From Capsicum annuum (lineage: Eukaryota > Streptophyta > Magnoliopsida > Solanales > Solanaceae): a stretch of 64,000 nt of DNA. Below the pieces are notes generated by a model. It worked only from the letters and a program-made list of their open reading frames with translations. It ran no database searches and had not been told where the DNA came from. Position 1 is the stretch's first letter. Each line of letters opens with the position of its first letter. Positions 54,236 to 64,000 of this stretch are shown here, in pieces. Made by a program: the position numbers and the translations under genes. The stretch covers positions 11,337,919 through 11,401,918 of the forward strand of contig NC_061119.1 in the NCBI RefSeq assembly GCF_002878395.1, written 5' to 3'.

Positions 54236-56943
54236 AACATATTTCGAAATATCTATATCTATAATCTATATCAATAATATATTAAAAGTGTGAAGGCTCT
54301 TAGAAAAATGATTTGGACTTTTTGCCCTTCATTAAAACACTATGCAATAGACAAAATTGTCTTTTCACAGTTTTTCTTAAATTATTATATAATTATACTC
54401 TTAATATTTAAAAGCAAGGAGTGCTAAATTATATGGTAAAATAAAAATATATAGAGAATTAATATTAGTAAATTTTTTGTTTCCTTTTATACGTGGAAAA
54501 AAAGTCTTGAAATATATGGTAAGAAAAAAGTCCTAAAATATATGATAAGAGAACAAAAAAATGATTTAATAGAAAACTTTAAATAAAAAAGAAAAGAAAA
54601 TCTCACTTAAAGTTTTGAAAAAACTATTGTACATTTATTATGATTTTAGTTCCAAAAATAAATCATTATCTAACACTTTTAACTCAATTGAATTTTTTAC
54701 TTTGATTTCTGTTTTTCTCCCCCAAAAAAAAAAGTTTGGGTACGTTGGGAAACTTATTTATATCAAATAAATTTTTAATTAAATTCTTGTCCTAATAACT
54801 TTTAGTTTAAAATTTTTTCCTTATTTAAACTAATTCTAAATTTTAGAATTTTAATCAATTTAGAATTTCTTTCCTTACTTGAATAGGATTTTTATCAATT
54901 TAAATTTATGTTTTATACAAATTCTTTCCTTATTTGAATTAAACATTACAACTAAAATAAAAAGATTAAGGACTCCTACAATATATGAGAACAACCTTAT
55001 CTCTATCTATATCTCTATCTCTATTATATTAAAAGTGTGAAGGCCATTATAATTGGCGTTTGCCCTTTTTGCCCTTCATTAAAAGTCTCCACTTTAAACA
55101 AAATCATTATAATTGGCGTTTGCCCTTTTTGTTCTTCATTAAAAGTCTCTACTTTAAACAAAATCGTCTTTTTCCCTTTTATGATATTAAATATGAATTT
55201 AAATTGTAAAATCTTATATTACATAGTTATTTATATTACAAGTCCTATTCTATTTCAGGTAGGTAACTTTCTACAAATTTTTTTCTTAAATTAAGTACCT
55301 CAATTAAAATACCTTATATTATTTTTTTTTCTTACGTTCATAAAGATAATGATGGAGACGACTCTTATGAGGGGAAAGAAAAAGAATAAGCTAAATTACA
55401 GAAATCAATTCTTCAAAAATTGACTTGCACTTCGTTTTCTCATGAAAACAATATGACAATGAGTTTACACCATACAACTGCTTTCTTTTGACGGCGATTT
55501 TCGTTTTGTTTGTGCAACGTGTAGAGATTGTTAAATTAATTTTGTTATTTGATTATTGTTATTATTATTTTGAGTTGAGGATCTATCAGACATAATCTTT
55601 TAGTCCATAAAAGAAATGGTAGTAAAATAAAGGTAAGTTCTACGTGTACGTATATTGTTATTATTAATAATGTTGGTGTCATAGATATCATATGTACTTA
55701 TAAGTTGCTATAATGGCTAAGGTTTTACTTGAACATCACATGTGCAATCATAAATATTGAAAAGGTAGGTATTCATGATATGATATTTTTTGTTGTATTT
55801 TCATTTAATTCTGAATAGTGTATTTTCTTTTAACAAAAACGGATGAGAGAAAAAATATGTAGAAAAAATGTGTGTGTTGTTTGAAATTGAGTTATTCTTC
55901 TATAAAATTATTTCTTCTTCAATTTTCAATTTTAATGTTGTTTGTATTATTGTAGTCAAAAGAAAGTGAAGACAAAAATACCTTAACTTTTTTCTCTTTT
56001 TTTCGTTTTGAATCTATGATAGATGATTTAGTATTAAATTTTATGTTTTTTTAGTGCTGGAGTTCTTCTTAAATTTTGATTTTATTGTAGTAAAAAGAAA
56101 GTGAAGACAAAAGTAAGTAAAGTCACTTTTTTTCTTTTTGCAATAGCTTTATTAAGGTATGTCTTTTTAGTTCTATTTTGATATCTCGATTAATGTATTG
56201 TTTTGTTGATATATTGATTATTGTATTGTTTTATTGCGGTACATTGGTGCCATATGAATGTTCCATTGAACTTGGGTTCAATCAAAACAGGTCAAATTAA
56301 ATCAATTCGAAAATAAAGATCATCGGATAAAGAAAAATTGAGGTATCAGCCACCTACTTTGAGAGTTATGTATCAATTTAATTTCCTTGACTATTATATT
56401 TAAGATTTTTATGGAGTACATATCGAGAATAGTAAAAAGATCTCCACCTTTGTATCAGATTTCATGTCAAAGCGCACTATTATTTCTTAAATCCACCTTC
56501 ACTTCGACTTTTTGTCATCATAAGCAAAGATTTATTTTTAACAAAGTAATTTCTTTTGTTAGTTGACGTTGATCGTTTGTGGGTTTTGATTTTGATGAGT
56601 TCAATTGGTCCAAGTTTTTTTTTTGTTGTTGAGAAGTTCAATATTCTTTCAAATTGAGTTATTAATGGGTTTAATCAAACCTATTTAACTAGCTTATTAG
56701 GGCTAAATCTTTTCAAAGCATGTCTGAAAAATTTTAGTTTGCGAAGATCTATGTTTTTTTTGTTCTTCATCTGATAATATAATTGAATGCTTTGTTTTTT
56801 TCCTCAAATTATCAATTTTATTTTCAGTGCTTTGTTTATACATAGAAGTATCATGGGTTCTTTATCAATAAAAGTTTTTCTCTAAATTCAGGTAACCATT
56901 ATATATGTTTCTATCATCTTATAACACCTTTTTTTCTTAGTGA
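54236..56943 (+). mobile_element. Helitron-family repeat DNA, fragments
   Basis: Two left-end motifs of the family at 26690 recur: 54262-54330 (ATATTAAAAGTGTGAAGGCT, TTGGACTTTTTGCCCTTCAT) and 55010-55080 (TCTATTATATTAAAAGTGTG, AAGGCCATTATAATTGG). The body is AT-rich without a Rep/helicase ORF. Units with TTGTATTGTTTTRTTG (56190-56260) match the tandem repeat at 27380-27760. No clean 3' hairpin end was found, so boundaries are open. Confidence 0.4.
55045..55164 (+). repeat. Exact-length tandem duplication, 2 x 60 bp
   Basis: Units 55045-55104 and 55105-55164, each CATTATAATTGGCGTTTGCC ... TTAAACAAAAT (first unit CCCTTC / second TTCTTC; CTCC / CTCT), differ at only a few bases. A recent slippage or unequal-exchange product at the Helitron-like left end. 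Confidence 0.9.
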
Positions 56944-57155
56944 TTTTGTCTTGCCTGAAAGGGAGTCTTGGAGTAACTGGTAAAGTTGTTTCCATGTAAC
57001 AAAGAGGTCACGAATTCAAGCCTTGGAAACAAACTCCGGCAGGAATGCAAGGTAAGGTTGCGTACAATACACCCTTGTGGTGAGATTCTTTTTCGAACAC
57101 CGCACATAGTGGTAGTTTTAGTACACCGAATTGTCCTTTTTTTTTTGTCTTGCCT
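56944..57155 (+). mobile_element. tRNA-derived SINE (TS/SolS type) with perfect 13-bp target duplication
   Basis: The body 56957-57142 carries pol III box A (TGGAGTAACTGGTAA, about 56969) and box B (GGTCACGAATTCAAGCC, 57006-57022), then the SolS middle GGTAAGGTTGCGTACAATAC and ACACCCTTGTGGT, and a T-rich end. It is flanked by TTTTGTCTTGCCT at 56944-56956 and 57143-57155, identical. It uses LINE machinery for movement; no protein. The intact boxes and perfect duplication point to a young copy. The T-rich rather than A-rich end is normal for this family. Confidence 0.92.
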
Positions 57156-57980
57156 ATGCATTGTAATACTTGCATGAAAATATGATTATAAAGGTCTACT
57201 TTGAAAGTTACATACTTTTTTTCTGTAGGAGTTTTTTTTATTTTTGAATGCTGAAGGTGACCAAATAGTGATTAGATTTGTTATGTTATATCGAACGGAC
57301 ATGATGTTGATTCATCTTATCGAATATGGCCTTAGATAGAAGGTTATAGAGTACTTTAATCAGATTTGGATAAAGGTTTATTAGATAGTTAAGCTAGCAT
57401 TGTGTTTGTCTTTTGTTCTATATTACTACTACTATTAACATTATTATTGTTTGGATGATTCGTATGTGTGCAAATGCAAAGCTACATTGACTTTATATTG
57501 TCAATCTCCCATCCTTTGCTTTCTGTTGAATGTTTAGTTTGGTTGATCTATTTTAATTATGTATTAGGTGTATCTCCGTGAACATATATATGCATTGTTA
57601 ACTATTAGTTTCTGCATGTAAATTTTATGTGCGGAGTTTTAGAAGAGTAATTGTGCTGATATTTTAATTATTTATATTATTTTGTTGTAGTTCAGGTGAT
57701 AGATGAATATTTGGTTGGACTCTGTAGCGGTTAGGTTTAGTCTTATTATTTTAATACTTCAATTATTGTATTATTTTGTTGTAGTTTTTCTTCTATTATT
57801 ATATATTATTTGTTTTGCTTAATACATGTGATAGATGAATTTTTCATCGAATTTTTGCCTAAAGTTTATGTTTAATGATTATGATATCTCAAATCTCGAT
57901 TATGCATTATTTTGTTGTAGTTAATTAGTGATGTATGAGTATTCAATTAGAATTAGAGACAATCAAGAGAGGCCAAACTA
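57156..57980. other. AT-rich DNA with Helitron-family tandem motif
   Basis: Units containing ATTRTTTTGTTGTAGTT then AGGTGATAGATGAAT at 57660, 57770 and 57900 match the tandem family at 27380-27760. No ORF of note. Confidence 0.4.
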
Positions 57981-58900
57981 AGAGGTCGTTTGGTAGAGTG
58001 TATTAAAAATATAATACATGCATTATGGTTTGTGTATTAATAGTTCCATGTTTGGTATCCTTTTTTAGATTATGCATAACTAATACTTGTATTAGTTATA
58101 CACACTTTTGTGTATTAAAGTGTGTATTGTCAATACACATTATTTTTCATGTATTAATAATACAAAGCTTTTAACACATGTAGTAACCTATTAAATGACA
58201 TTATTCCCCCTTAAAATTATTCTCCCGTGTTCTTTTCCCACTATATTACAACAGTTTGGATCCAAATATTGGCAAATGAGACAACAATTGCGACGAAGAC
58301 CATGACAGTAGGTTGACCCATTTATTTCTACTACAACAATTATAGTTTTTCTTCTTTTTTGTCCATTTTTCTACATCTTCATTGCATGTTTGGTACACTT
58401 CTCTTGGTTCTCTCTAGTTGTTTATGGGATAAAGAATTAATTTTTTTTTGCAAAATTGTATATTGGTTTTGTATGTGCAGAAGAGTTTTATGTTGAGTTC
58501 TTGGATTTGTTTTCAAGATTGCGTAGTTGTTCTGCTCATTGAATTTTGGTGCCTTTTTCTTGGTTTGCTCTTGTTATTTTCATTGCCGGAATTTTTGAAT
58601 TCAGAGAAGAGATGGAAAGTGGATTTTTCATTTCTCCAGTGTAACTGCTGCTCTTGCACGATTGAAAATACAATGTACAAGAAAAATTTAAGGAAGGACT
58701 AAGGGTAATTTGGTTAACAAACATATTTTTATAAAAATTATATAAATATGCATTATCTTTAACACATCAAACCAAACGTTGCGTCAAAAATAATGTATGT
58801 ATAACTAATATCAGCATTATTAATACTTGCATTAATAATGCAAATATTACTAATACACCTTATTCAACATTAATCTTATACACTGTACCAAATGACCCCT
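57981..58900. mobile_element. Non-autonomous TIR element
   Basis: Left end AGAGGTCGTTTGGTAGAGTG, complement of the right end AGGGGTCATTTGGTACAGTG: 17 of the first 20 match. Subterminal ATGCATTA/TAATACACT repeats mirror each other. 0.92 kb; the interior has no transposase (the open frame 58448-58702 is hydrophobic without motif). No clear target duplication. Same family as 25690-26361. Superfamily not determined. Confidence 0.75.
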
Positions 58901-59989
58901 AAATCAATTATAATGTAAAAATTCTTGGATAAAAAAGTTTGAATTGAGGTAGGCGAGTAGGTACTTTATATTTGTTGTTAATCCACCAAATATAGAATGT
59001 AATTCATAGGAAATAGCACACAAAGACAAACTTGAAAATAATAATTAAAGAATATTGAAATCTTAGAAAATTGAGTGGAACTAATGCTTTTGGATTTCTT
59101 TCTTTGTTTTGCATGAAAGTTTTTCAAGTCTAAAGTTAGCCACAGTTCCTCCTTATTTCTCATTATAATACCCTATTGATGGCTGTCTAAAATTTCAGAA
59201 ATTATATAAAAAATATACTATTAATTAATTATAGTTTTTTTTTTGTTATGAAGTTTTGCGAGATGATTTTTATATTTATACAGGAGGTGCTAATTAATTG
59301 ATGCAACACACATATACTAACATTAAAAAAACATATACTTTTGTCATTTAAATCATGAATTTAATGTTTCATATATTGCGACTTCAACGGTAATTTATTC
59401 GTTTTTGTATTCAAGTCATTCACCATAGAGACATCAAAGGTAGTTGACTTATCCATATTAATTAGTAGAACTATAATAACCTAAAAGACACAATGAAAAT
59501 TTTCCAGACAATTTTAAAAGATCATATTATCTCCATTTTAATTTGTTTGTCTGATTTGACCAAGCACTCCTAACATAATTTATATCTAAATTATCCTCAA
59601 TTTTGATAAAAATATAGAATTTCGGAAATAAAAACAACACTTCATAAAACAAAGTGCTTCTAGAAGTAGGAAAGAAATATAATGACTAAGTTCTTCTTTA
59701 ATTTAACTAATTTTTTTATCTTCAAAATTTTACATGATCTTTTTTAAAATTTCGGACTTAATAAAATGACCTACTGACTTACACACGAGAATTTATTTTG
59801 TATATATATTTATTTTGAATTAACGCTTGATACACTTATAAAATGATTTACAGACAAGAATTTATTTTGTATATATATTTATTTTTAATTAATGTTTGAT
59901 GCAACTATTTTAAACTAGTTGTGAATAATATCCTAGAAAAAAGTATGCGCGCGGATTACTTAACTTGTTTCTCTATATTATTATTATTA
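58901..59989. other. Intergenic DNA upstream of MCM8
   Basis: AT-rich with no gene seen. Holds a tandem duplication (59761-59902). The less AT-rich part starts at about 59945, just before the E2F-like site, and probably belongs to the MCM8 promoter/5' leader. Confidence 0.5.
59761..59902 (+). repeat. Tandem duplication, about 2 x 70 bp
   Basis: ATAAAATGAYYTAC ... AAGAATTTATTTTGTATATA ... TTAATTAAYGYTTGAT-like units at 59761-59835 and 59838-59902, differing at about ten positions. It lies 160-300 bp upstream of the MCM8 ATG. Confidence 0.8.
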
Positions 59990-59998
59990 TTTCCCGCC
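59990..59998 (+). promoter_or_regulatory. E2F-type site upstream of MCM8
   Basis: TTTCCCGCC fits the plant E2F consensus TTTSSCGC exactly. It lies 65 bp before the ATG at 60063. Plant MCM genes are usually driven at G1/S by E2F factors binding such sites, so S-phase expression is the likely outcome. Only the sequence match is seen. Confidence 0.65.
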
Positions 59999-60062
59999 CA
60001 AACAGTGTGAACCTCAGCTCCCCCAACCCCGGCGGCGCGTTGAACCAATCGCCGCCGTTGCC

Positions 60063-63000
60063 ATGACCGGAGAAATGGTGATGAACGGTAGGATTCAGCA
60101 GAAATTGACTAACCCTATTGGTCTCGGTAAAACACTGTCGGTCTATTTCCCCGGCACGGAATTTCATGCCGTTGATCCACAATTCCGACTCGCTTCTGAG
60201 CTTGTTCGGTTCTTCTCTACTCCTTCTGGTGAACAATTCGTTTCACAGGTTAAATCGAGAATCGCCAATTTTGGTTCTTAAGGTCAAAAATATACTTAAA
60301 GTATCCTGTTTTTTCAAGTTTTCTACTTGAATTATTGCTAAATATTTATCAAAGCATTGCTTCAACTATCAATTGTTGACAATTGATTGATATTTCAGGT
60401 AGGAAAAGAGGATAATTGATAGTTGAGATGTGTTTTGATAAATAGTTGATCATAGTTCAAGTATGAAACTCGTACTAGTGGATTAGATATGAAACTCGTA
60501 CTAGTGGATTAGATATGAAACTTGAAATAGCCGGATATCTTAGTTCTGTCTTTGTCCGTTAACTCTGGTTTTAATAATATTTTGTAGTGTATAGTATAAA
60601 TTGATGCTCTATTTGAAACGATTGGGAAATGGCTGTTTGAATTTACCATGAAAATCAGTTGAGTATTTGCTTTTAGCCCAGGCTGTTTGACTCTGCTATA
60701 CTGTTTTCTGCATTCAATGTTTTCATATGGTGAACTTGGACGATTGAATTCTATATCTGTTACTGTGAATAAAGGCAAAGTTGATACTGGTAGTAAAAGA
60801 CAAATTGCCGACTTACTGATGTTTCTTGTAATATTTCTTCCTCTAAGCTATTTTTCATAGCTGGATAACCATAACTAATAGCAACGTTGAAGTATTAAGT
60901 AGGTGTTTGGCCATAGATTCCAAATATTTTCACTTTATTTGGAATTTGTTGGAATTGAAAATGGATTTTGTGTTTGGTTATACTTTTTGCAAAGAATATT
61001 TGGAATAATGTTCATGCTTGAATTGAATGAACTTAAATACAATTTTAGAAGCAAAAAGTGAGTTGGAAAACCGGTTAGACGTTGTTTTCTCCAAATTTGA
61101 AATACAACTTCATGTTAGATTTGAAAATTTCATGGCCAGACGGCGACTTTCAAATAGTAAAGTAAAAATAAAGATTTGGAAAAAAGTGAATAGTAATTTT
61201 ATGGCGAAACGGGTCCTAACTCTAGGTGACCAGCAACAGATCCATGATTTTTGAAATGTATAGGTTTCTACAACGATCACAAATTAATTACAATGGTAAC
61301 TGAGTTCACCAGTGGAGAACTGATAGATATTTAGTAGATTTCTTTATGCACATGCATGGTCTAGCCAAAAGCTACTGTTTCTTGTGAACTCGTACATTTT
61401 ACTCTAGATCCGCCATTGTAGGTGAAGGAAAATGATGCCACGTACTGCTTGTCATGTACTTTCAAAGTCCAAAAAGTTTGTGAACAGAAAGACTCTTTTG
61501 CCATTTCAGAAAGTTTGCTCTACGCCTCTACCTCTAATCTCTTATTTCTTCTCGTGGAGGGTTTTCTTACACTGTTTGATATTTCTTGTCTGAAGTATTC
61601 GGATGGAAAACTTTATTCACTGGAGTCTATATCTGTCAATCATGGCACGGTACAGTAGTAATAGTAAAGGAAAATGGCTGATTTGCTGATGTTATTGAAG
61701 TAATATTTTAGTTTTCAAGTGTGTTTCAATTGCTGGAAGTTATGATTATTAGAATTGTAAGTTAAAGCCTAAAGAATGTCACTGAATTATCAACTCTAGG
61801 TGAAGGAGGTTGATGGCACATTCTTATTGCAACTGGATTTTCAGCAATTCTGTAAACTTTGTGAGCTCCAGGAATTTTATGCAATGTTAGAGAGTAAATC
61901 TAAAGATGCTCTATTGTGTATGAGTGCTGCATTACACAAGGTATTACATTTACAGTTATGGAGTTCCATTTTTTCCACATATTTATATTAGTTTATCTTG
62001 ATTGTATTGTTTTGTTCCTGATGGTAGCAGGTTTACTTTACGAAATTGGGGGATCAAAATTTTGATGATTTTGTGAAGATAAATATCCGTCTCCACAACT
62101 ATCCTCAATCAATGATTGGATTGAAGAACCTAAAAGCTGCTTATATTGGTAAAAATGATACTCAACTTGACATTTGCTCTTTATCAATCAATTAATTTAA
62201 TGTAAGGATTCTTAATACGATCTTTTCACATGATAGATAGGCTTGTCTCTGTACGTGGTACAGTGGTAAAAGTCAGCACAGTCAAGCCTCTGGTGATGCA
62301 AATGAGTTTTGCCTGTACTAAGTGCGGAACCAGTATTACTCGTGACTTTCCAGATGGAAAATTTTCACCTCCACCAGTATGTGAATTGCATGGCTGCAAA
62401 TGTAGGACTTTTAATCCCATAAGGTCTTCAGCTCGAATTATAGACTTTCAGAAAATAAGGTAAATTCCTCTTCTTTGCTGTCTTTTGATGTCTGCACTTC
62501 GACATCTTTATATTTCTTACTATTTAGGCAAAAAAATAACAGGATGTTTCGTTTCTATTATTCTATTCTTCTTCTTCACCTCTCTGTTTTATTGTTCATT
62601 TCTTATCTTATAAATTATCTATGTTCTCCTAGAATTCAAGAGCTGCTGAAATCCGAACACCATGAAGAGGGGCGGGTACCTCGAACTGTTGAATGTGAAC
62701 TAACTGAAGATCTTGTGGATGCATGCATCCCTGGAGATATTGTGACTGTCACTGGTATTATTAGGGTGATTAACAATTACATGGATATTGGAGGAGGTAA
62801 ATGATTTTGTAGAGGCTACAACAGCGACGTGTTTGAATAGCACCAATGTCGTTCCTCCACCTAAAACAAATTAAGATACTTATTCTGTTTCTTGTGAGCC
62901 TTTTTTCCCTTTTTCAACAAACAATCTGAATGTATTTCCCTAGCAACAATCTCATAGTTATGAGTGTGGATTGCTGCATCTAATGAGCAACTTTTTTCGA

Positions 63001-63863
63001 TCTTCCTAGAAATTTTTTGATAATGCATCCTCTGATATGTTATTAAGTATGAATGCTTCTTATCTGTGTTTGCTCCAAGTCTTGGGGCATCTAAACCTTT
63101 GAAGCAAATGTCGATCCAGTGACCATACAAAGTCTCCAGCTATCCTTCTTGTGAAATGAGCTATTTTTTTCTGAAAAGAAGGTTTGATGTCATAATATAC
63201 TTGTCCTTTCAGAATGCATATTAATTAGATCAAGTAACTTATGAGTCCTCCATAGTCCATTGTTTTGTTGCATACAACATAATGGAATTTCCATTCATTC
63301 AAAATGTTATATTGATAGAGTGCCTTGTAATAAATTGATATTTGAATTAGTTATATTTTAGTACTTCGAGTTAGAATCACAGTTATTTTGCCTTTGCCTG
63401 AACAAATATCTGGGAGGGAGAAAAATCATTATACCAATCTTTTTGCTGCACTGGGGAAATATACGGGCCAGTGACATTGAATAATGTTGCAATTGCTGTT
63501 GATGACTGGGTCAAAAATTATTCTTTGTGACTTGCTGCTATGTACTTCAATTTTAGTTATATATGTCAGATGTTAACTGTATGCGAACCTTGGTAAATGC
63601 AGGAAAGTCAAAAGGCAAGAATCAAGGACTTTATTATTTATACCTAGAAGTAGTTTCTATTACAAACTCGAAGTCTCAGTCAACACCTGACAGTTCGCAA
63701 GATAACTCTAATGCTAGAGCTACAGAGTTATTTGATATATACTCATTCTCTCCAAAGGATTTGGAATTTATTGTTAAGTTCTCTGAAGAACACGGTTCTG
63801 ATGTCTATCGACAAATACTTCAATCTGTTTGCCCCTCGATCTATGGTCACGAGCTTGTTAAAG
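60063..63863 (+). CDS. MCM8: MCM8, DNA helicase of the MCM8-MCM9 pathway (exons 1-6; gene continues past window)
   Basis: Exons by reading frame and GT/AG sites: 60063-60248, 61800-61940, 62031-62148, 62237-62459, 62633-62796, 63603-63863; phases agree throughout, giving about 364 residues. The protein starts [15 protein letters not shown] and has [20 protein letters not shown], an OB-fold with a zinc site (about residues 175-204: CTKC ... VCELHGCKC), then [20 protein letters not shown] and [14 protein letters not shown], a close match to MCM8 of plants and animals (the EGR-PRTxECEL stretch is MCM8-specific to my knowledge). MCM8 pairs with MCM9 to help repair double-strand breaks by homologous recombination, also in meiosis, in the nucleus. 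Walker A/B ATPase motifs lie beyond 64000. The first intron is long (1.55 kb) and holds a MITE and an exon-2-like relic. Confidence 0.93.
60897..61222. mobile_element. Fold-back MITE in MCM8 intron 1
   Basis: Left end GTAGGTGTTTGGCCATAGAT and right end TTATGGCGAAACGGGTCCTAAC (only its first 20 bases are the arm), inverted around GTTTGGCCATA. Subterminal CAAATATT...AATATTTGG and AATACAACTTCATGTTAGAT arms. About 0.33 kb. Same style as 45430-45725. Confidence 0.55.
61419..61540 (+). pseudogene. Exon-2-like relic in MCM8 intron 1
   Basis: After a potential acceptor (CCATTGTAG, then GTGAAGGAAAATGATGCC) the frame reads [20 protein letters not shown] then [12 protein letters not shown]. Real exon 2 (61800) reads [20 protein letters not shown] then [12 protein letters not shown]. 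Shared spacing (VKE-D-T, F, C-E, F-A-ES) and similar flanking intron DNA suggest a tandem duplicate of the exon. No donor site at the matching end, and the alternative frame would lose exon-2 residues, so it is probably not used. Confidence 0.5.
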
Positions 63864-64000
63864 GTATACATAATCATTCAATGAGTTTTATTATTATATT
63901 TTCTGTAAGCTATTATTGATGTGAACCCTGTTGCATGGTGATGAACAAGAGCTAACCTGCTTGCTTTATCAAATGGAGAGTTTTCTTTGAAATTGAAAAA

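Noticed and set aside
56957..57142. A tRNA gene suggested by box A and box B
   Set aside because: The rest matches a SINE, with T-rich tail and target duplication; no cloverleaf can be drawn.
57061..57177. Protein-like frame 56986-57177 over the SINE
   Set aside because: SINE DNA; the frame reads through the pol III-derived part.
58448..58702. Hydrophobic 84-codon frame inside the TIR element
   Set aside because: No transposase motif, Cys/Leu-rich low complexity, and absent from the related element at 25690.
61027..61254. 75-codon frame in MCM8 intron 1
   Set aside because: Lies in a fold-back MITE and has no acceptor or donor fitting the MCM8 frame.
62475..62632. Upstream part of the open frame 62475-62804 as coding
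   Set aside because: The pyrimidine-rich stretch to 62632 is intron with an acceptor at 62631-62632; only 62633-62796 is exon 5.
1..64000. CRISPR array, bacterial operon or phage-like system
   Set aside because: No regularly spaced repeats with unique spacers and no prokaryotic gene organisation; the content is that of plant nuclear DNA.

Overview
This is plant nuclear DNA, most likely from a Solanaceae species. The evidence is intron-containing MCM8 at the right edge, a tRNA-derived SINE of the TS/SolS type known from tobacco, potato and tomato, an endogenous pararetrovirus resembling the solendoviruses of Nicotiana, and dense nested LTR retrotransposons. The genus cannot be fixed from the sequence alone. 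A run of 100 N (46249-46348) is an assembly gap. There are no bacterial-type operons, no CRISPR arrays and no rRNA genes.

Layout. 1-2.5 kb: decayed minus-strand Ty3/gypsy gag-protease-RT of Athila/Tat type. 3.35-25.5 kb: one large, old Ty3/gypsy element on the plus strand. It has a 5'-truncated left LTR, a tRNA-iMet primer site at 11157, mutated gag-pol (11.36-15.64 kb) and a right LTR ending at 25537. It is a nest: two giant solo LTRs (4147-7061 and 7343-10858) sit in the left LTR, each flanked by the same 5-bp duplication CTTAT. A minus-strand gypsy fragment (15.7-16.94 kb) sits between pol and the right LTR. A two-LTR element without pol (18737-25172) sits in the right LTR. 25.7-28.3 kb: a TIR element and a Helitron-like element.

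28.35-34.84 kb: an endogenous caulimovirid-like pararetrovirus in two opposed blocks. The plus-strand block carries a primer site, two small ORFs and the N-terminal part of the coat-protein ORF. The minus-strand block carries the coat-protein C-terminus with zinc knuckle, a 30K-type movement protein, two tandem retropepsin-like domains (NTG then DTG), an uninterrupted RT-RNase H ORF and a transactivator-like ORF. The blocks meet near 29.75 kb. The minus block abuts a truncated third copy of the giant LTR at 34841. This locus is the most unusual part of the window.

37.0-41.3 kb: minus-strand Ty1/copia element with all domains, lightly mutated. 42.6-44.4 kb: heavily decayed plus-strand copia with its 3' LTR, then Stowaway-like MITEs and a solo copia LTR. 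46.35-51.48 kb: minus-strand chromodomain Ty3/gypsy with 3' LTR and most of pol. 51.5-58.9 kb: AT-rich DNA with a MuDR-type transposase fragment and duplications, Helitron-family repeats, a SINE with perfect target duplication and a TIR element.

60.06-64 kb: the only host gene, MCM8 (helicase of the MCM8-MCM9 recombination pathway), plus strand. Six exons are in the window, about 364 residues including the zinc-binding region; the ATPase part lies beyond the edge. An E2F-type site lies 65 bp upstream of the ATG. The second intron-exon region appears to be partly duplicated, leaving an exon-2-like relic.
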